DNA of 64,000 nucleotides from Spiribacter salinus M19-40 (GTDB taxonomy: Bacteria; Pseudomonadota; Gammaproteobacteria; Nitrococcales; Nitrococcaceae), in assembly GCF_000319575.2 (NCBI RefSeq), contig NC_021291.1, forward strand, positions 1,488,001 through 1,552,000, read 5' to 3'. Of this stretch, positions 22,668 to 33,768 are shown piece after piece. Position numbers and translations under genes: made by a program. The notes beneath the pieces are model-generated. The model saw only the letters and a program-made list of their open reading frames with translations, searched no databases and was not told the origin of the DNA. Each line of letters begins with the position of its first letter. Positions within the stretch are counted from its first letter, which is position 1.

Positions 22668-23288
22668 CTACTTGGAATAAAGCTCGATAATGAGATGCTC
22701 GTTGATCTCGGCTGGCAGATCGGCCCGATCCGGGACGCGCTTGAGCGTGCCCTGGAACTGCTTGCCGTCTACCTCAACCCATTCCACCAGACCGTTCTGC
22801 TGGGACATCTCGATGGCGGCCTGCACTCGCAGCTGCTTCTGGGCACGCTCGCGAATGGACACCGTGTCGCCGGCCTTGACCTCGGCCGAGGCGACATTGG
22901 TCACGCGGCCGTTATGAAGGATCGCCCGATGGGCCACCAGCTGCCGGGCCTCGGCCCGCGTGGAGGCAAAGCCCATGCGATACACCATGTTGTCCAGGCG
23001 GCACTCAAGGATCTGAAGCAGGTTCTCGCCGGTGTTGCCTTTGCGGCGATCGCCTTCCTTGTAGTACTTGCGGAACTGACGCTCGAGTACGCCGTACATG
23101 CGCCGTACTTTCTGCTTCTCACGCAGCTGCAGTCCATAGTCGGAAATCCGGCCACGGCGCTGGCCGTGCTGTCCGGGCGGTGAGTCCAGCTTGCACTTGC
23201 TGTCGAGCGGCCGAACGCCACTTTTCAGGTAAAGATCCGTGCCCTCGCGGCGGGCAAGCTTACAGGTTGGTCCGATGTATCGTGCCAT
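22668..23288 (-). CDS. rpsD: 30S ribosomal protein S4
   Basis: This 206-residue primary 16S rRNA binder nucleates 30S assembly. The N-terminus is [19 protein letters not shown], and the S4 RNA-binding domain (about 95-160) includes [20 protein letters not shown] split over two helices. In Escherichia coli S4 represses the alpha operon. The gene is in the conserved rpsK-rpsD-rpoA order. Confidence 0.98.
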   Translation of the reverse strand: MARYIGPTCKLARREGTDLYLKSGVRPLDSKCKLDSPPGQHGQRRGRISDYGLQLREKQKVRRMYGVLERQFRKYYKEGDRRKGNTGENLLQILECRLDNMVYRMGFASTRAEARQLVAHRAILHNGRVTNVASAEVKAGDTVSIRERAQKQLRVQAAIEMSQQNGLVEWVEVDGKQFQGTLKRVPDRADLPAEINEHLIIELYSK

Positions 23289-23303
23289 TGCTCTAACCCC
23301 CGA

Positions 23304-23693
23304 TCAGACGCGACGCTTTTTAGGCGGCCGGCATCCGTTGTGCGGAATGGGCGTCACGTCTTCGATATTCGTGATGCGATAGCCCACATTGTTGAGGGCG
23401 CGAACGGCCGACTCGCGGCCAGGGCCCGGGCCCTTGACCCGCACCTCAAGATTCTTCAAGCCGTATTCCTTGGCGGACTCACCGGCCCGCTCGGACGCCA
23501 CCTGGGCGGCAAACGGCGTGCTTTTGCGAGAGCCCCGAAAGCCACTGCCACCGGCACTGGCCCAGGCAAGCGCGTTGCCCTGGCGATCACTGATCATGAT
23601 CACCGTGTTGTTGAACGTCGCATTGATATGCGCAATCCCGTCGACGACTGAACGCTTGACGCGCTTGCGGGTGCGGGTGGTTGGCTTGGCCAT
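23304..23693 (-). CDS. rpsK: 30S ribosomal protein S11
   Basis: This 129-residue platform protein of the small subunit binds near the mRNA exit site. The conserved core [20 protein letters not shown] and the basic C-terminus [12 protein letters not shown] are both present. It lies 15 bases upstream of rpsD and follows rpsM in the alpha operon. Confidence 0.98.
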   Translation of the reverse strand: MAKPTTRTRKRVKRSVVDGIAHINATFNNTVIMISDRQGNALAWASAGGSGFRGSRKSTPFAAQVASERAGESAKEYGLKNLEVRVKGPGPGRESAVRALNNVGYRITNIEDVTPIPHNGCRPPKKRRV

Positions 23694-23716
23694 TGAAATG
23701 CTGTCCTGCTAATGCG

Positions 23717-24073
23717 TTAACGGGTGACGGCACGGCGCGGGCCCTTGCGGGTGCGCGCATTCGTGCGAGTCTTCTGACCACGGACCGTCATGCCACGGCG
23801 ATGACGGATACCGCGATAACAGCCCATGTCCATGAGCCGCTTAATGTCCATTGCCACCTGACGGCGGAGATCACCCTCAACGGCGAACTCGTTGACGGCA
23901 GCGCGCACGCGCTCCAGCTCGTCATCGGTCAGCGCGTTGACCTTGCGATCCGGTTCGATGTTTGCCGCCTGGCAAATCTGCACACCGCGCGTCCGACCGA
24001 CCCCGTAAATCGAGGTGAGCGCAATCGCTGTGTGCTTGTTGGCGGGGATATTGACGCCAGCAATACGGGCCAT
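23717..24073 (-). CDS. rpsM: 30S ribosomal protein S13
   Basis: This 118-residue head protein of the small subunit contacts the P-site tRNA and forms intersubunit bridges. It begins [20 protein letters not shown] and ends with a basic tail, [17 protein letters not shown]. It is the first gene of the alpha operon, 90 bases after rpmJ, with a candidate promoter in that gap. Confidence 0.98.
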   Translation of the reverse strand: MARIAGVNIPANKHTAIALTSIYGVGRTRGVQICQAANIEPDRKVNALTDDELERVRAAVNEFAVEGDLRRQVAMDIKRLMDMGCYRGIRHRRGMTVRGQKTRTNARTRKGPRRAVTR

Positions 24074-24115
24074 GAGCCGTTACTCCGAGTTGTTCTTTGC
24101 TCGCGGAAACCCGCT

Positions 24116-24145
24116 AGTGTAGCCGGGTTACCCTATTTCATACAA
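24116..24145 (-). promoter_or_regulatory. Candidate alpha-operon promoter upstream of rpsM
   Basis: On the minus strand TTGTAT and TACACT are separated by 18 bases, about 40 bases before the rpsM ATG. The -10 match is fair and the -35 match is weak, so this is a candidate only. Confidence 0.35.
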
Positions 24146-24163
24146 GCCAGACGCAATCAGCGC

Positions 24164-24280
24164 CTAACCCTGCCGCTGCTTGTGGCGGGCATCGGTCGTG
24201 CAGATCACCCGCACCGTTCCGCCGCGCTTAATGACCTTGCAGTTCCGGCAGATTTTCTTCACCGAGGCACGTACTTTCAT
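24164..24280 (-). CDS. rpmJ: 50S ribosomal protein L36
   Basis: This is the smallest large-subunit protein, with 38 residues. The start is [14 protein letters not shown] at 24280, and the end is HKQRQG. The zinc ligands (CxxC, a later Cys and the His near the end) are intact, so this is the zinc-binding form. It lies between secY and rpsM, the usual place at the end of the spc operon. The longer open frame upstream is not conserved. Confidence 0.97.
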   Translation of the reverse strand: MKVRASVKKICRNCKVIKRGGTVRVICTTDARHKQRQG

Positions 24281-24373
24281 CGTCCCGTCTCCGACAAACC
24301 GTTGATCGCCCGCAAAAAGGGCGCGAATCATAGCAGAGCCCCCGCAACCATGCACGGGCCCCGTCCGTGTGTG

Positions 24374-25717
24374 CTAGCGCAACAGTCCCCCACCGGGGCG
24401 GCCATGCGCCTGCAAGTTGGCCTTTTTCATCAGTGGCTCGTACTGGTGCGAGACCAGATGCGCCTGCAACTGGGACATGAAGTCCATGACCACCACCACG
24501 ATGATCAGCAGTGACGTTCCACCAAAGTAAAACGGCACGTTCCAGTACAGAATCAGGAACTCGGGCAACAGACACACCGCGGTGATATACCCAGCCCCGA
24601 CCAGCGTGAGACGCGTCATCACCTTGTCGATATACCGTGACGTCTGCTCACCGGGCCGAACCCCGGGGATGAACGCACCCGATTTCTTCAGGTTGTCGGC
24701 CGTATCCCGCGAATTAAACACCAGCGCGGTGTAGAAAAAGCAGAAAAAGATGATCGCCGCCGCGTAGAACGCGATATACAGCGGCTGTCCCGGGCTCAAG
24801 GTCTGGCCCAGGCGCTGCATCCAGGACAGCCCTTCCATCTCGCCGAACCACTGCCCGATCGTTGCCGGGAACAAAATAATGCTCGAGGCAAAGATCGCCG
24901 GAATCACGCCCGCCATGTTGATCTTGAGCGGCAGATGGCTGGTCTGCCCGGCGTACATCTTCCGGCCCTGCTGACGGCGGGCATAATTGACCGTGATCCG
25001 GCGCTGGCCGCGCTCCATGAACACGATGAACCAAATCACGCCCAGCGCCAGGGCCAACAACACAATGACCGTGGCAATACCCAGCTCGCCGGTCCGCGTG
25101 AGCTCAAGCGTTCCGCCAAGGGCCGCGGGCAGCCCGGCGACGATGCCCGCGAAGATAATCAGCGAGATCCCGTTACCAATGCCGCGCTCGGTGATCTGCT
25201 CACCCAGCCACATCAAAAACATCGTGCCGGTCACCAACGTGGCCGTACCGATGAAAATGAATTGCGGGCTCGGGTCAAGGACCACGCCCTGATTCTGCAG
25301 CGCCACGGTAATGCCGATGCCTTGGAACAGCGCCAGTGCCAGCGTGCCGTAGCGCGTGTACTTGGTGATCTGACGCCGACCCTGCTCACCTTCCTTGCGG
25401 AGCTGCTGGAGCGAGGGCACCACGGCGCTCATCAACTGCATGATGATCGACGCCGAAATATAGGGCATCACGCCCAGCGCAAAAATCGACAACCGCCCCA
25501 GGGCACCGCCCGAGAACATATTGAACATGTCGAGGATCGTCCCCGACTGTGCATCGAACATCTGCGCCAGTGCGGCCTGATCGATACCCGGAATCGTGAT
25601 GTGCGCACCGAGTCGGTAAATGATCAGCGCGACAACCACAAACGTCAGGCGCTGACGCACCTCGGTCAGGCGGCCCATGCCCCCCAGCGCACCCGCATTG
25701 GCGGACGGACCGGCCAC
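24374..25717 (-). CDS. secY: Protein translocase subunit SecY
   Basis: This 447-residue inner-membrane channel, with SecE and SecG, translocates unfolded proteins. Ten hydrophobic segments can be traced. Family motifs such as [14 protein letters not shown] appear here as [17 protein letters not shown], and the cytoplasmic loop [17 protein letters not shown] is basic as expected. The start is directly adjacent to the rplO stop without a gap, consistent with coupling in the spc operon. Confidence 0.97.
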   Translation of the reverse strand: MAGPSANAGALGGMGRLTEVRQRLTFVVVALIIYRLGAHITIPGIDQAALAQMFDAQSGTILDMFNMFSGGALGRLSIFALGVMPYISASIIMQLMSAVVPSLQQLRKEGEQGRRQITKYTRYGTLALALFQGIGITVALQNQGVVLDPSPQFIFIGTATLVTGTMFLMWLGEQITERGIGNGISLIIFAGIVAGLPAALGGTLELTRTGELGIATVIVLLALALGVIWFIVFMERGQRRITVNYARRQQGRKMYAGQTSHLPLKINMAGVIPAIFASSIILFPATIGQWFGEMEGLSWMQRLGQTLSPGQPLYIAFYAAAIIFFCFFYTALVFNSRDTADNLKKSGAFIPGVRPGEQTSRYIDKVMTRLTLVGAGYITAVCLLPEFLILYWNVPFYFGGTSLLIIVVVVMDFMSQLQAHLVSHQYEPLMKKANLQAHGRPGGGLLR

Positions 25718-26152
25718 CTAGCCCTCGACCTTGCCGCCGGCCTTCTCGATGGCCGCCCGCGCACCCGCGGTTGCTCGCACGCCCTGCAGGGTCACAGCGC
25801 GATCCACCTCGCCGGACATCATCACCTTCGCTGCGAGCGCATTCCGCGGCACGATGCCCGCGGCCTGCAGCGTTTCGAGGTTGACGACATCGCCGTTGAC
25901 CTTGGTGAGCTCGGACAAACGGACTTCCGCTGTGTGCTGGCCCTTGCGCGAGTTAAAGCCGACCTTCGGCACCCGGCGCTGGAGCGGCATCTGACCGCCC
26001 TCAAAGCCGACCTTGTGATAGCCACCGCTGCGGGCCTTCTGACCCTTGTGGCCGCGCCCGGCAGTCTTGCCCAGGCCGGAACCGGCGCCGCGACCCACGC
26101 GATCCGCGTCTGGCCGGGAGCCCGGTGCCGGACGTAGTGAATTGAGTCGCAT
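25718..26152 (-). CDS. rplO: 50S ribosomal protein L15
   Basis: This 144-residue late-assembly protein of the large subunit begins [13 protein letters not shown]. It has the Gly/Arg-rich N-terminal extension [22 protein letters not shown], here quoted in part, which reaches into 23S rRNA. It lies between rpmD and secY, abutting secY. Confidence 0.97.
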   Translation of the reverse strand: MRLNSLRPAPGSRPDADRVGRGAGSGLGKTAGRGHKGQKARSGGYHKVGFEGGQMPLQRRVPKVGFNSRKGQHTAEVRLSELTKVNGDVVNLETLQAAGIVPRNALAAKVMMSGEVDRAVTLQGVRATAGARAAIEKAGGKVEG

Positions 26153-26154
26153 GC

Positions 26155-26343
26155 TCAGACCTCCTCGACCGAAAGCATGTAGGAGACCTTGTTGATCATC
26201 CCGCGATTCTCCGGGGTATCGGTGACCACCACACTGTGGTGCATGCGCCGAATGCCCAGACCCGATACGCAGGCCCGGTGCCGGGCAACCCGACCGGACA
26301 GGCTGCGCACCAGCGTGACACGTAGCTGTTTGTTCTTAGCCAT
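26155..26343 (-). CDS. rpmD: 50S ribosomal protein L30
   Basis: This 62-residue protein binds 5S/23S rRNA regions and is present in the short bacterial form. It begins [17 protein letters not shown] and contains [13 protein letters not shown], the core of the family. It lies two bases from rpsE and two from rplO in the spc operon. Confidence 0.97.
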   Translation of the reverse strand: MAKNKQLRVTLVRSLSGRVARHRACVSGLGIRRMHHSVVVTDTPENRGMINKVSYMLSVEEV

Positions 26344-26345
26344 GA

Positions 26346-26846
26346 TCAGCCCTGAATCTCTTCAACGGTCTTGCCCCGCTTGGCCGCTACCAGCTCAGGC
26401 GAGCTGTAGGCGGACAGGGCGTTAATGGTGGCGCGCACCACGTTCACCGGGTTACGCGAGCCAATCGCCTTGGCGAGCACGTCCTGCACACCCACCACCT
26501 CGAAGACCGCGCGCATGGCGCCGCCGGCGATGATGCCCGTGCCCTCGGAGGCCGGCTGCATGAACACCTTGCTCGAGCCGTGATAGGCCGTGATCGGATA
26601 CTGCAGGGTCGGGCCGTGCAGGCTGACCGTGCGCATGTTCTGGCGTGCCTTTTCCATGGCCTTCTGGATCGCCAGGGGCACCTCGCGGGCCTTGCCGTAT
26701 CCGAATCCCACGGAACCTTCGCCGTCGCCTACAACGGTCAGGGCCGTAAAGCCGAACTGACGGCCGCCCTTCACCACCTTGGCTACACGATTGATGGTGA
26801 TGAGCTTTTCTCTCAGGCCCTCACCGCTGACATCGCTGGTCGCCAT
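26346..26846 (-). CDS. rpsE: 30S ribosomal protein S5
   Basis: This 166-residue protein acts in mRNA helicase activity and decoding accuracy of the small subunit. The double-stranded RNA-binding part has [19 protein letters not shown], and the C-terminal domain has [16 protein letters not shown]. Residues of the spectinomycin loop (VKGGRQF) look wild type. It is in the usual rplR-rpsE-rpmD order. Confidence 0.98.
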   Translation of the reverse strand: MATSDVSGEGLREKLITINRVAKVVKGGRQFGFTALTVVGDGEGSVGFGYGKAREVPLAIQKAMEKARQNMRTVSLHGPTLQYPITAYHGSSKVFMQPASEGTGIIAGGAMRAVFEVVGVQDVLAKAIGSRNPVNVVRATINALSAYSSPELVAAKRGKTVEEIQG

Positions 26847-26863
26847 AGCCTATGTGCCTCTAT

Positions 26864-27217
26864 TCAGAATTTGAGTCCGGCTTCGCGGGCCGCATCGGCA
26901 ATTGCCTGCACCCGCCCGTGATACTTGAAGCCTGCGCGGTCGAAGGCGACCTCGGTGATGCCCGCGGCCGCAGCCCGCTCGGCAATCACGCGGCCAACGG
27001 CCTTCGCTGCATCGATGTTGCCGCCATGCGCCACTTCCGAGCGCACCGACTTCTCCAGGGTGGAAGCGGCCGCCAGCGTCTGGCTGGCGTCGGCCGAAAT
27101 CACCTGTGCGTAGGTATGCCGTGGCGTGCGGTGAATCGTCAGCCGCACCGTGCCCAGCTCCTGCATCTTTGCGCGTGCCTTGCGGGCCCGACGCTGTCTT
27201 GCTGATTTCTTGTCCAT
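26864..27217 (-). CDS. rplR: 50S ribosomal protein L18
   Basis: This 117-residue protein brings 5S rRNA into the large subunit. The start [15 protein letters not shown] at 27217 matches the family length. An ATG two codons earlier overlaps the rplF stop (TAATG) and could also be used. The C-terminal [20 protein letters not shown] is typical. Confidence 0.97.
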   Translation of the reverse strand: MDKKSARQRRARKARAKMQELGTVRLTIHRTPRHTYAQVISADASQTLAAASTLEKSVRSEVAHGGNIDAAKAVGRVIAERAAAAGITEVAFDRAGFKYHGRVQAIADAAREAGLKF

Positions 27218-27222
27218 CGCCA

Positions 27223-27759
27223 TTACTTCTTCTTGGCTTCTTTCATGATGACCCGCTCATCGGCGTACCGTACGCCCTTGCCCTTGTAGGGCTCAGGCGG
27301 GCGATAGGCGCGGATCTTCGCCGCCACCTCGCCGACCAGCTGCTTGTCGATGCCGCGGACCACGATTTCCGTGTTCGACGGCGTCTCGACCGTGATGCCC
27401 TCGGGCACCGCATGATTGACCGGGTGCGAGAACCCGAGGGTCAGATTGATGGTCTTGCCCTGGGCCTGGGCACGGTAGCCCACGCCGACCAGCTGCAAAC
27501 GCCGCTCAAATCCCTCGCTCACGCCCTGGACCATGTTGTTGATCACCGCCCGCGTCGTCCCCGCGAGGGCCACCGCATCCTGGCGGTCCTTGTTCGGGGC
27601 AAACTGCAGCTCCTGTTCGTCCTGCTTCACATCCACCCACTCGTGGATGACGTGATGCAGCTCGCCCTTGGAGCCCTTGACGGTAATGCGCCGCGCCTCG
27701 TCGAATTTGACTTCGACGCCGCTCGGAATCGCTACCGGACTTTTCGCTACTCTGGACAT
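27223..27759 (-). CDS. rplF: 50S ribosomal protein L6
   Basis: This 178-residue protein sits near the sarcin-ricin loop and the factor-binding site. It starts [15 protein letters not shown] and ends with the conserved [15 protein letters not shown] region followed by a Lys-rich tail. It lies 18 bases after rpsH in the spc operon. Confidence 0.98.
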   Translation of the reverse strand: MSRVAKSPVAIPSGVEVKFDEARRITVKGSKGELHHVIHEWVDVKQDEQELQFAPNKDRQDAVALAGTTRAVINNMVQGVSEGFERRLQLVGVGYRAQAQGKTINLTLGFSHPVNHAVPEGITVETPSNTEIVVRGIDKQLVGEVAAKIRAYRPPEPYKGKGVRYADERVIMKEAKKK

Positions 27760-27777
27760 GACGCCTTCGTCCCGTCG

Positions 27778-28173
27778 TTAAAACACCACGCAGAGGACTT
27801 CACCGCCCTGGCCCGCATCACGCGCAGCCCGGTCGGTCATCACACCCTGCGAGGTGGAGATGATGGCAGTGCCCAGCCCGCCGCGTACACGCGGCAACGT
27901 CCGCTTGCCTTCAAAGCGGCGCAGGCCAGGGCGGCTGACGCGTTGAATCTCCTCGATGACCGGTCGGCCCTCGTGGTATTTCAGCGCGACCACCAGCGTT
28001 GGCTTCTTGTCGTCGCCATCGACGCGGTAGTCGTGAATATAGCCTTCGCCCTTCAATACGTTGGCGATGGCGATCTTCACCTTCGAGGAGGGCATTGAGA
28101 CCTCCGGCTTCTCGGCGGACTGCCCGTTGCGAATGCGGGTCAGCATATCCGCGATGGGATCGGTCATGCTCAT
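27778..28173 (-). CDS. rpsH: 30S ribosomal protein S8
   Basis: This 131-residue 16S rRNA central-domain binder begins [18 protein letters not shown] and ends GGEVLCVVF. The [12 protein letters not shown] motif is intact. In Escherichia coli S8 represses the spc operon by binding near rplE; here I did not identify the RNA target. Confidence 0.98.
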   Translation of the reverse strand: MSMTDPIADMLTRIRNGQSAEKPEVSMPSSKVKIAIANVLKGEGYIHDYRVDGDDKKPTLVVALKYHEGRPVIEEIQRVSRPGLRRFEGKRTLPRVRGGLGTAIISTSQGVMTDRAARDAGQGGEVLCVVF

Positions 28174-28219
28174 GTTCGCGTCACCTGGTTCCTTGCCTGG
28201 TTATCCCTGTCCATGCCAA

Positions 28220-28525
28220 TCACCAGCTGGACAGCTTCAGACCGGGGATCTCACCGCGCATGGCGGCCTTACGGAGCATGTTCCGCCCGAGACCGAACTT
28301 GCGGTAGTAACCGCGCGGCCGGCCGGAGACATTGCACCGGTTGCGCCCACGCACCGGGCTGGCGTTACGGGGCAGGTTTTGCAGCCGCTCCTGTGCCACC
28401 GCCCGTTCCTCTTCCGAGGAAGCGGAGCTGCTAATGATTGCCTTGAGCTCGGCACGCTTGGTGGCGTACTTGTCGCGCATCTTCTTGCGCTTGAGCTCAC
28501 GCTGGACCATGGAAACCTTTGCCAT
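28220..28525 (-). CDS. rpsN: 30S ribosomal protein S14 (zinc-free form)
   Basis: This 101-residue S14 is of the long form without zinc. Only one of the usual four cysteines is present, in [19 protein letters not shown]. It begins [15 protein letters not shown] and ends GLKLSSW. It lies 12 bases after rplE and before rpsH. Confidence 0.98.
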   Translation of the reverse strand: MAKVSMVQRELKRKKMRDKYATKRAELKAIISSSASSEEERAVAQERLQNLPRNASPVRGRNRCNVSGRPRGYYRKFGLGRNMLRKAAMRGEIPGLKLSSW

Positions 28526-28537
28526 TTCCTGACCTCT

Positions 28538-29077
28538 TTACTTTCGGAAAGGGAAGCCGAAACCCTCGAGCAGGGCCATCGCTTCCTCATCCGTCTCTGC
28601 CGTTGTGCCGATCGCAATGTCCATCCCGCGAATGGCATCGATCTTGTCGAATTCAAGCTCGGGAAAAACCAGCTGCTCGCGCACACCCAGGTTGTAGTTG
28701 CCACGGCCATCAAACGACCGGGGCGAGAATCCACGAAAGTCCCGAATCCGCGGCCCGGCGATGTTAATCAGCCGGTCCATGAATTCGTACATGCGCTCCC
28801 GACGCAGCGTCACCTTGACGCCAATCGGCCAGTCCTCACGGATTTTGAAACCCGCGACGGCTTTGCGCGTGTAAGTCACGATCGGCCGCTGACCGGCAAG
28901 CGCTGCCATGTCCGCCGTGGCGTGGTCGATCACCTTCTTGTCACGGACCGCCTCGCCCAGACCCATGTTGAGCACGACCTTCTCAAGCCGCGGCACCTGC
29001 ATGGGATTGGCGTACTCGAAGCGCTTGGTCAGCGTCGAGACGATCTCGTTTTTGTATTGCTCCCGCAATCTGGCCAT
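28538..29077 (-). CDS. rplE: 50S ribosomal protein L5
   Basis: This 179-residue 5S rRNA-binding protein of the central protuberance begins [13 protein letters not shown] and ends AFPFRK-like as GFGFPFRK. The core [20 protein letters not shown] is conserved. The GTG one codon before the chosen ATG could also serve as start. It follows rplX by nine bases. Confidence 0.98.
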   Translation of the reverse strand: MARLREQYKNEIVSTLTKRFEYANPMQVPRLEKVVLNMGLGEAVRDKKVIDHATADMAALAGQRPIVTYTRKAVAGFKIREDWPIGVKVTLRRERMYEFMDRLINIAGPRIRDFRGFSPRSFDGRGNYNLGVREQLVFPELEFDKIDAIRGMDIAIGTTAETDEEAMALLEGFGFPFRK

Positions 29078-29086
29078 CACGGCACC

Positions 29087-29404
29087 CTAATCAATCAGAT
29101 TGTTGTCGGACTTGAAAAAGCGCTGCTTCGCACCATCATCGCCCTCGCGGATGCCGACGCGATCGGCTTTTCCGGTGTTGGGGTTGTAGATGGCCACATT
29201 CGAGCGGTGCAACGGCATCTCTTTTTCGATGATTCCGCCGGCGTCATTGGCCTGCGGGTTGCCTCGCTTGTGCTTTTTCACCATGTTCGCGTTCTCGACC
29301 ACGATGCGATCCCGCTCGGGGATCACTCGGGTCACGCGGCCCCGCCGGCCCTTGTCCTTGCCGGCGATGACCATGACTTCGTCGCCTGTTTTGATCTTGC
29401 GCAT
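29087..29404 (-). CDS. rplX: 50S ribosomal protein L24
   Basis: This 105-residue assembly initiator of the large subunit has an N-terminal KOW motif, with [19 protein letters not shown]. The middle has [12 protein letters not shown]. It lies between rplN and rplE with two- and nine-base gaps. Confidence 0.98.
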   Translation of the reverse strand: MRKIKTGDEVMVIAGKDKGRRGRVTRVIPERDRIVVENANMVKKHKRGNPQANDAGGIIEKEMPLHRSNVAIYNPNTGKADRVGIREGDDGAKQRFFKSDNNLID

Positions 29405-29406
29405 GA

Positions 29407-29775
29407 CTACAGCACCTCCGGCGCCAGCGAGATGATCCGCATGAAGCGCTCGTTACGCAGCTCCCGGGTCACCGGACCGAATACGCGGGTCCCGATGGGC
29501 TGCAGGTTGGCGTTCAACAGCACCGCGGCATTGCCGTCAAAACGGATCAATGACCCGTCGGAGCGACGAACCCCGCGCTTGGTGCGAACCACCACTGCAT
29601 TGTAAACCTCACCCTTTTTCACTCGACCGCGGGGGATGGCGTCTTTAACGCTCACCTTGATCACGTCCCCGATGCCGGCATAGCGCCGCTTGGAGCCGCC
29701 CAGTACCTTGATGCACTGAACCTCCCGTGCCCCGCTATTATCCGCCGCGCCCAGCAGCGTCTGCATCTGAATCAT
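29407..29775 (-). CDS. rplN: 50S ribosomal protein L14
   Basis: This 122-residue protein forms intersubunit bridges with 16S rRNA. It begins [19 protein letters not shown] and ends [10 protein letters not shown]. It is the first gene of the classical spc operon, 30 bases downstream of rpsQ. Confidence 0.98.
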   Translation of the reverse strand: MIQMQTLLGAADNSGAREVQCIKVLGGSKRRYAGIGDVIKVSVKDAIPRGRVKKGEVYNAVVVRTKRGVRRSDGSLIRFDGNAAVLLNANLQPIGTRVFGPVTRELRNERFMRIISLAPEVL

Positions 29776-29805
29776 GGCGATTGACTCTCTTGTATTCCGT
29801 TTTGC

Positions 29806-30069
29806 CTACTGCGCTGCGCGCTCGAGGATTTCCACCAGGCGCCACGACTTGCGCTTGGACAATGGTCGGCATTCTTCGACGGCAACCCAGTCGCCGGCGT
29901 TGCATGCATTCTCGGCGTCATGCGCATGCACCTTCGTGGTCCGGCGAATGAACTTGCCGTACAGCGGATGGCGCACAAGCCGCTCGACCGCCACGGTGAT
30001 GGTCTTGTCCATCGCCGAACTCGTGACGCGGCCATTGACGGTCCGCTTGACGTTCTCGTTCTCGCTCAT
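29806..30069 (-). CDS. rpsQ: 30S ribosomal protein S17
   Basis: This is an 87-residue OB-fold 16S rRNA binder. It contains [21 protein letters not shown] and the [17 protein letters not shown] core. It is the last gene of the S10 operon and overlaps the rpmC stop by four bases. Confidence 0.98.
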   Translation of the reverse strand: MSENENVKRTVNGRVTSSAMDKTITVAVERLVRHPLYGKFIRRTTKVHAHDAENACNAGDWVAVEECRPLSKRKSWRLVEILERAAQ

Positions 30070-30269
30070 GACGTCTCGCCTGCTTTGATCTTCTCGTTGA
30101 TCACGGTCTTGATGCGCGCAATCTCGCGACGCACCTGGGTCATCTGATCCGGCCGTGCCAGCTGCCCCGTGGCTTTCTGCATGCGCAGATTGAACTGCGC
30201 CTTGTGCTGCTCGAGGAGCTCGTCCTCAAGGCCTTTCAAATCCTTATCGCGAAGTTCACTTGCCTTCAT
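30066..30269 (-). CDS. rpmC: 50S ribosomal protein L29
   Basis: This 67-residue helical hairpin protein sits at the polypeptide exit tunnel, next to the trigger factor site. It begins [18 protein letters not shown] and contains [10 protein letters not shown]. The ATG shares a base with the rplP stop (TGATG); a GTG one codon earlier is possible. Confidence 0.97.
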   Translation of the reverse strand: MKASELRDKDLKGLEDELLEQHKAQFNLRMQKATGQLARPDQMTQVRREIARIKTVINEKIKAGETS

Positions 30270-30682
30270 CACATCGCCGTCCGCTCAACGAAGCGCGTCT
30301 GCACCGGAAGCTTGGCCGCGGCCCGGCGAAACGCCTCGCGCGCCACTTCCTCGGAGACACCCTCGATTTCGTAAATCACGCGACCCGGCTGCACCTTGGC
30401 GGCCCAATGGTCGACGTTGCCCTTACCTTTACCCTGCCGCACTTCGAGCGGCTTGGAGGTGATCGGCGTGTCCGGGAAAATCCGGATCCAGATCTTGCCG
30501 CCACGCTTCACATGGCGGTTGATCGCCCGACGCCCGGCCTCGATCTGACGGGCCGTCACCGGACCCCGCGTGGTCGACTTCAGGCCGAACTCGCCGAAGT
30601 TGACCTTGTCACCCCGGGTGGCCAGGCCGTTGTTACGGCCCTTCTGCTGTTTTCTAAATTTTGTGCGCTTTGGCTGAAGCAT
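30269..30682 (-). CDS. rplP: 50S ribosomal protein L16
   Basis: This 137-residue protein helps shape the A-site region and organise tRNA in the large subunit. It begins [17 protein letters not shown] and contains [19 protein letters not shown], which is conserved. It overlaps rpmC and follows rpsC by 21 bases in the S10 operon. Confidence 0.98.
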   Translation of the reverse strand: MLQPKRTKFRKQQKGRNNGLATRGDKVNFGEFGLKSTTRGPVTARQIEAGRRAINRHVKRGGKIWIRIFPDTPITSKPLEVRQGKGKGNVDHWAAKVQPGRVIYEIEGVSEEVAREAFRRAAAKLPVQTRFVERTAM

Positions 30683-30703
30683 CTCTGTCTCCTGGCGTCC
30701 GCG

Positions 30704-31369
30704 TCAGCCCGCGGCCACGCGCTGATTCGGGGCCTGGTCGGTGTCGAGGATCTCGCCTTTGAACACCCACACCTTGACGCCAATCACGCCATAGGTGGTG
30801 CGGGCCTCGGCAAAGCCGTAATCGATGTCGGCCCGCAGCGTATGCAGCGGCACCCGACCCTCGCGATACCACTCGCTCCGGGCGATTTCGGCGCCGTTCA
30901 AGCGGCCGCCGACCTGGATCTTGATGCCCTGGGCACCCAGGCGCATGGCGTTGCCAACGGCTCGCTTCATGGCGCGGCGGAACATAATCCGGCGCTCCAG
31001 CTGCTGGGCGACGTTCTCGGCGACGAGCTGAGCATCGAGCTCCGGCTTGCGGATCTCTTCGATGTTCACGTGCACCGGAATGCCCATGCGCTGCGTAAGC
31101 TCGCGGCGCAGACGATCGATGTCCTCGCCCTTCTTGCCGATCACGATGCCCGGCCGGGCCGTGTGAATCGTGATCAACGCGTTCTTCGCCGGGCGCTCGA
31201 TGCGGATCCGGCTGATCGACGCATGCGAAAGGCGCTCTTTAATGTATTCCCGAATCAAATGATCCGTGTGCAGCTGATCACCGAAGTGACTGCTGTCGGC
31301 GTACCACATGGAACGCCACTCCTCGGTGATACCGAGACGGAAACCTGTCGGATGAACCTTATGACCCAT
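30704..31369 (-). CDS. rpsC: 30S ribosomal protein S3
   Basis: This 221-residue protein of the mRNA entry channel has an N-terminal KH domain with [18 protein letters not shown] (GxxG loop GKKG). The C-terminal domain ends with [16 protein letters not shown]. It begins [14 protein letters not shown]. It lies between rplV and rplP. Confidence 0.98.
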   Translation of the reverse strand: MGHKVHPTGFRLGITEEWRSMWYADSSHFGDQLHTDHLIREYIKERLSHASISRIRIERPAKNALITIHTARPGIVIGKKGEDIDRLRRELTQRMGIPVHVNIEEIRKPELDAQLVAENVAQQLERRIMFRRAMKRAVGNAMRLGAQGIKIQVGGRLNGAEIARSEWYREGRVPLHTLRADIDYGFAEARTTYGVIGVKVWVFKGEILDTDQAPNQRVAAG

Positions 31370-31379
31370 TCCTTGACCC

Positions 31380-31712
31380 CTAGTCCTCGGCGACCGCCAC
31401 AGTGATGTGGCTCGTCCGCTTCAGGATGCGATTGGCCCGGCCTTTCGCCCGGGGCTGGATACGCTTGTACATGGGACCCTCATCCACCTGGATGCGAGCC
31501 ACACGCAGCTCGTCGATATCGGCGCCGTCGTTGTGCTCGGCATTCGCAATGGCAGAATCAACCACCTTGCGCACGATGCCGGCCGCCTTACGCGGGCTGA
31601 ACTCGAGAATCTCGAGGGCCCGTGACACCGGTAGTCCACGGATCTGGTCCGCCACCAGCCGCACTTTCTGCGGCGAGATGATGGCGTATCGAAGCTTGGC
31701 CGCCGTTCCCAT
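31380..31712 (-). CDS. rplV: 50S ribosomal protein L22
   Basis: This 110-residue protein lines the exit tunnel with its beta hairpin. It contains [17 protein letters not shown] and ends with the [18 protein letters not shown] hairpin. It lies three bases after rpsS. Confidence 0.98.
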   Translation of the reverse strand: MGTAAKLRYAIISPQKVRLVADQIRGLPVSRALEILEFSPRKAAGIVRKVVDSAIANAEHNDGADIDELRVARIQVDEGPMYKRIQPRAKGRANRILKRTSHITVAVAED

Positions 31713-31715
31713 GAC

Positions 31716-31991
31716 CTACCTCTTCGCCTTCTTGTCGGCCAGATGGCCCTTGAAAGTCCGCGTCGGCGCGAACTCACCAAGCTTGTGACCGACCATGTTC
31801 TCGTTGACAAGCACCGGCACATGCTGGCGCCCGTTGTGAACCGCGATGGTGAGTCCCACCATCTCCGGCACCACCATGGAGCGCCGTGACCAGGTCTTGA
31901 TCGGGCGCTTGCTGTTGGCCTCGGCCGCCTGCTGAACCTTCTTCAGCAGGTGGGTCTCAATAAACGGGCCTTTGCGAATCGAGCGTGGCAC
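31716..31991 (-). CDS. rpsS: 30S ribosomal protein S19
   Basis: This 91-residue head protein of the small subunit begins [19 protein letters not shown] and contains [13 protein letters not shown]. It lies 20 bases after rplB in the S10 operon. Confidence 0.98.
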   Translation of the reverse strand: MPRSIRKGPFIETHLLKKVQQAAEANSKRPIKTWSRRSMVVPEMVGLTIAVHNGRQHVPVLVNENMVGHKLGEFAPTRTFKGHLADKKAKR

Positions 31992-32011
31992 TTTTCATCC
32001 ACCCCTGTTCG

Positions 32012-32836
32012 TTAACGTTTGCGACGGCGCACGATGAGCTTGTCCGTGCGCTTGTTGCTGCGGGTCTTGTGACCCTTCGTCGGAATACCCCAGGGCGTCA
32101 CCGGATGACGGCCACCAGATGTGCGACCTTCACCACCACCGTGGGGATGGTCGACCGGGTTCATCACGACACCCCGGACCGTCGGGCGCTTACCGCTCCA
32201 ACGCGTCGCCCCGGCCTTACCCAACGAGCGCAGGGCATGCTCCGAATTACTCACTTCACCCACCGAGGCACGGCAGTCACTGAGCACTTTGCGCATCTCA
32301 CCAGAGCGCAGTCGCAGCGTGGCGTAGGCGCCTTCACGGGCCACCAGCTGAACACTGGCGCCGGCCGAGCGGGCCAGCTGCGCACCCTTGCCCGGGCGCA
32401 TCTCAATGCAGTGCACCTGCGAGCCGAGCGGAATGTTCCGCAGCGGCAGGGCGTTGCCCGGCTTGATCGGCGAGCCGACCCCGGAGCGAACTTCCTGACC
32501 GACCTTCAGGCCCTTCGGCGCGATGATGTAGCGACGCTCACCATCCTTGTAGAGCAACAGGGCGATATGTGCGCTGCGGTTGGGATCGTATTCGATCCGC
32601 TCTACTTTCGCGGACACCGCGTCCTTGTTGCGCCGGAAATCGATCTCGCGATAGCGACGCTTGTGGCCACCGCCGATGTGCCGGGTCGTGATGCGACCAT
32701 GATTGTTCCGGCCGCCGCTCTTGTTGAGCTTGCGAACCAGCGGCGCATGGGGCTCGCCCTTGTACAGCCCATCCTTCGACGGCTGGGCGACGAAGCGCCG
32801 GCCGGGCGAGGTGGGTTTTGCTTTGCGCAATGCCAT
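32012..32836 (-). CDS. rplB: 50S ribosomal protein L2
   Basis: This 274-residue protein is required for subunit association and sits close to the peptidyl transferase centre. It contains [18 protein letters not shown] and the conserved loop [15 protein letters not shown] with the functionally important His. It ends with a Lys/Arg-rich tail. It follows rplW by 27 bases. Confidence 0.98.
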   Translation of the reverse strand: MALRKAKPTSPGRRFVAQPSKDGLYKGEPHAPLVRKLNKSGGRNNHGRITTRHIGGGHKRRYREIDFRRNKDAVSAKVERIEYDPNRSAHIALLLYKDGERRYIIAPKGLKVGQEVRSGVGSPIKPGNALPLRNIPLGSQVHCIEMRPGKGAQLARSAGASVQLVAREGAYATLRLRSGEMRKVLSDCRASVGEVSNSEHALRSLGKAGATRWSGKRPTVRGVVMNPVDHPHGGGEGRTSGGRHPVTPWGIPTKGHKTRSNKRTDKLIVRRRKR

Positions 32837-32863
32837 GATTATCTGTCCCGTTCGCCTGTTCGG

Positions 32864-33163
32864 TTACTCGACGCCGCCGATGAAGTCGAGCTCTTCGCCC
32901 GCCTCCAGGGCCACGTAGGCTTTCTTCCAGTCGGGGCGCTTACCGGGAATGCGACCGAAGCTCTTGCGCTTGCCGTTCACATTCACCACGCGGACGTCCC
33001 GCACCTTGACCTCGAAGAGCTGCTCCACAGCGGTCTTGATCTCGCGCTTGGTCGCGTCCTTCGCCACCGAGAACACCACCTGATTGGCCTCATCGGCGAT
33101 CAGCGTGCTTTTCTCGGAGATGTGCGGGCCGCGCAGCACCTGGTACATCCGCTCCTGATTCAT
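32864..33163 (-). CDS. rplW: 50S ribosomal protein L23
   Basis: This 99-residue exit-tunnel protein docks trigger factor and SRP. It starts [19 protein letters not shown], where the ATG at 33163 overlaps the rplD stop (ATGA), indicating coupling. A GTG three codons earlier is not conserved. It ends [11 protein letters not shown]. Confidence 0.97.
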   Translation of the reverse strand: MNQERMYQVLRGPHISEKSTLIADEANQVVFSVAKDATKREIKTAVEQLFEVKVRDVRVVNVNGKRKSFGRIPGKRPDWKKAYVALEAGEELDFIGGVE

Positions 33164-33768
33164 GCCAGCCACTCCTCGACTTGGCGCAGCGCATCGACCG
33201 TCATCACGACATGCTCATGGGTGAGCAGGGTGACCGGATCCAGCGCCTCGGTGTCACGGACATCCACCCGCGGCAGGTTTCGTACCGCCAGGTAGAGGTT
33301 TTCACTGACCTTCGCGCCCACGACCAGAACATCATCGCTCTTCACGAGCTTATGCACCTTGGCGAGCACGGCTTTGGTCTGCGGGCTGTCGACATCGAAC
33401 GTCCGAACAATGTGCAGGCGCTCCTGGCGCAGCAGCTCGGAGAGGATCGAGCGGATCGCCCCGCGATACATCTTGCGATTGACCTTGACCGAATGGTCGC
33501 GCGGCTTGGCGGCAAATGCCCGACCACCGCTGCGCCACAACGGGCTGCGGATCGTACCGGCCCGGGCGCGGCCCGTGCCTTTCTGGCGCCACGGCTTCGA
33601 TCCACCACCGCTGACCTCTGAGCGCGTCTTCTGGGCCTTGGTACCTGCACGACCGCCGGCCATGTAGGACACCACGACCTGATGAACGAGTGGCTCACGG
33701 AATTCGACGTCGAAGGTGCCATCAGACAGCTCGACCGTCGTGCGTCCACCACGCAGTTTGACTTCCAT
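33160..33768 (-). CDS. rplD: 50S ribosomal protein L4
   Basis: This 202-residue protein lines the exit tunnel constriction and represses the S10 operon in Escherichia coli. The tunnel loop contains [19 protein letters not shown]. The start overlaps the rplC stop (TGATG) and the stop overlaps rplW. Confidence 0.98.
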   Translation of the reverse strand: MEVKLRGGRTTVELSDGTFDVEFREPLVHQVVVSYMAGGRAGTKAQKTRSEVSGGGSKPWRQKGTGRARAGTIRSPLWRSGGRAFAAKPRDHSVKVNRKMYRGAIRSILSELLRQERLHIVRTFDVDSPQTKAVLAKVHKLVKSDDVLVVGAKVSENLYLAVRNLPRVDVRDTEALDPVTLLTHEHVVMTVDALRQVEEWLA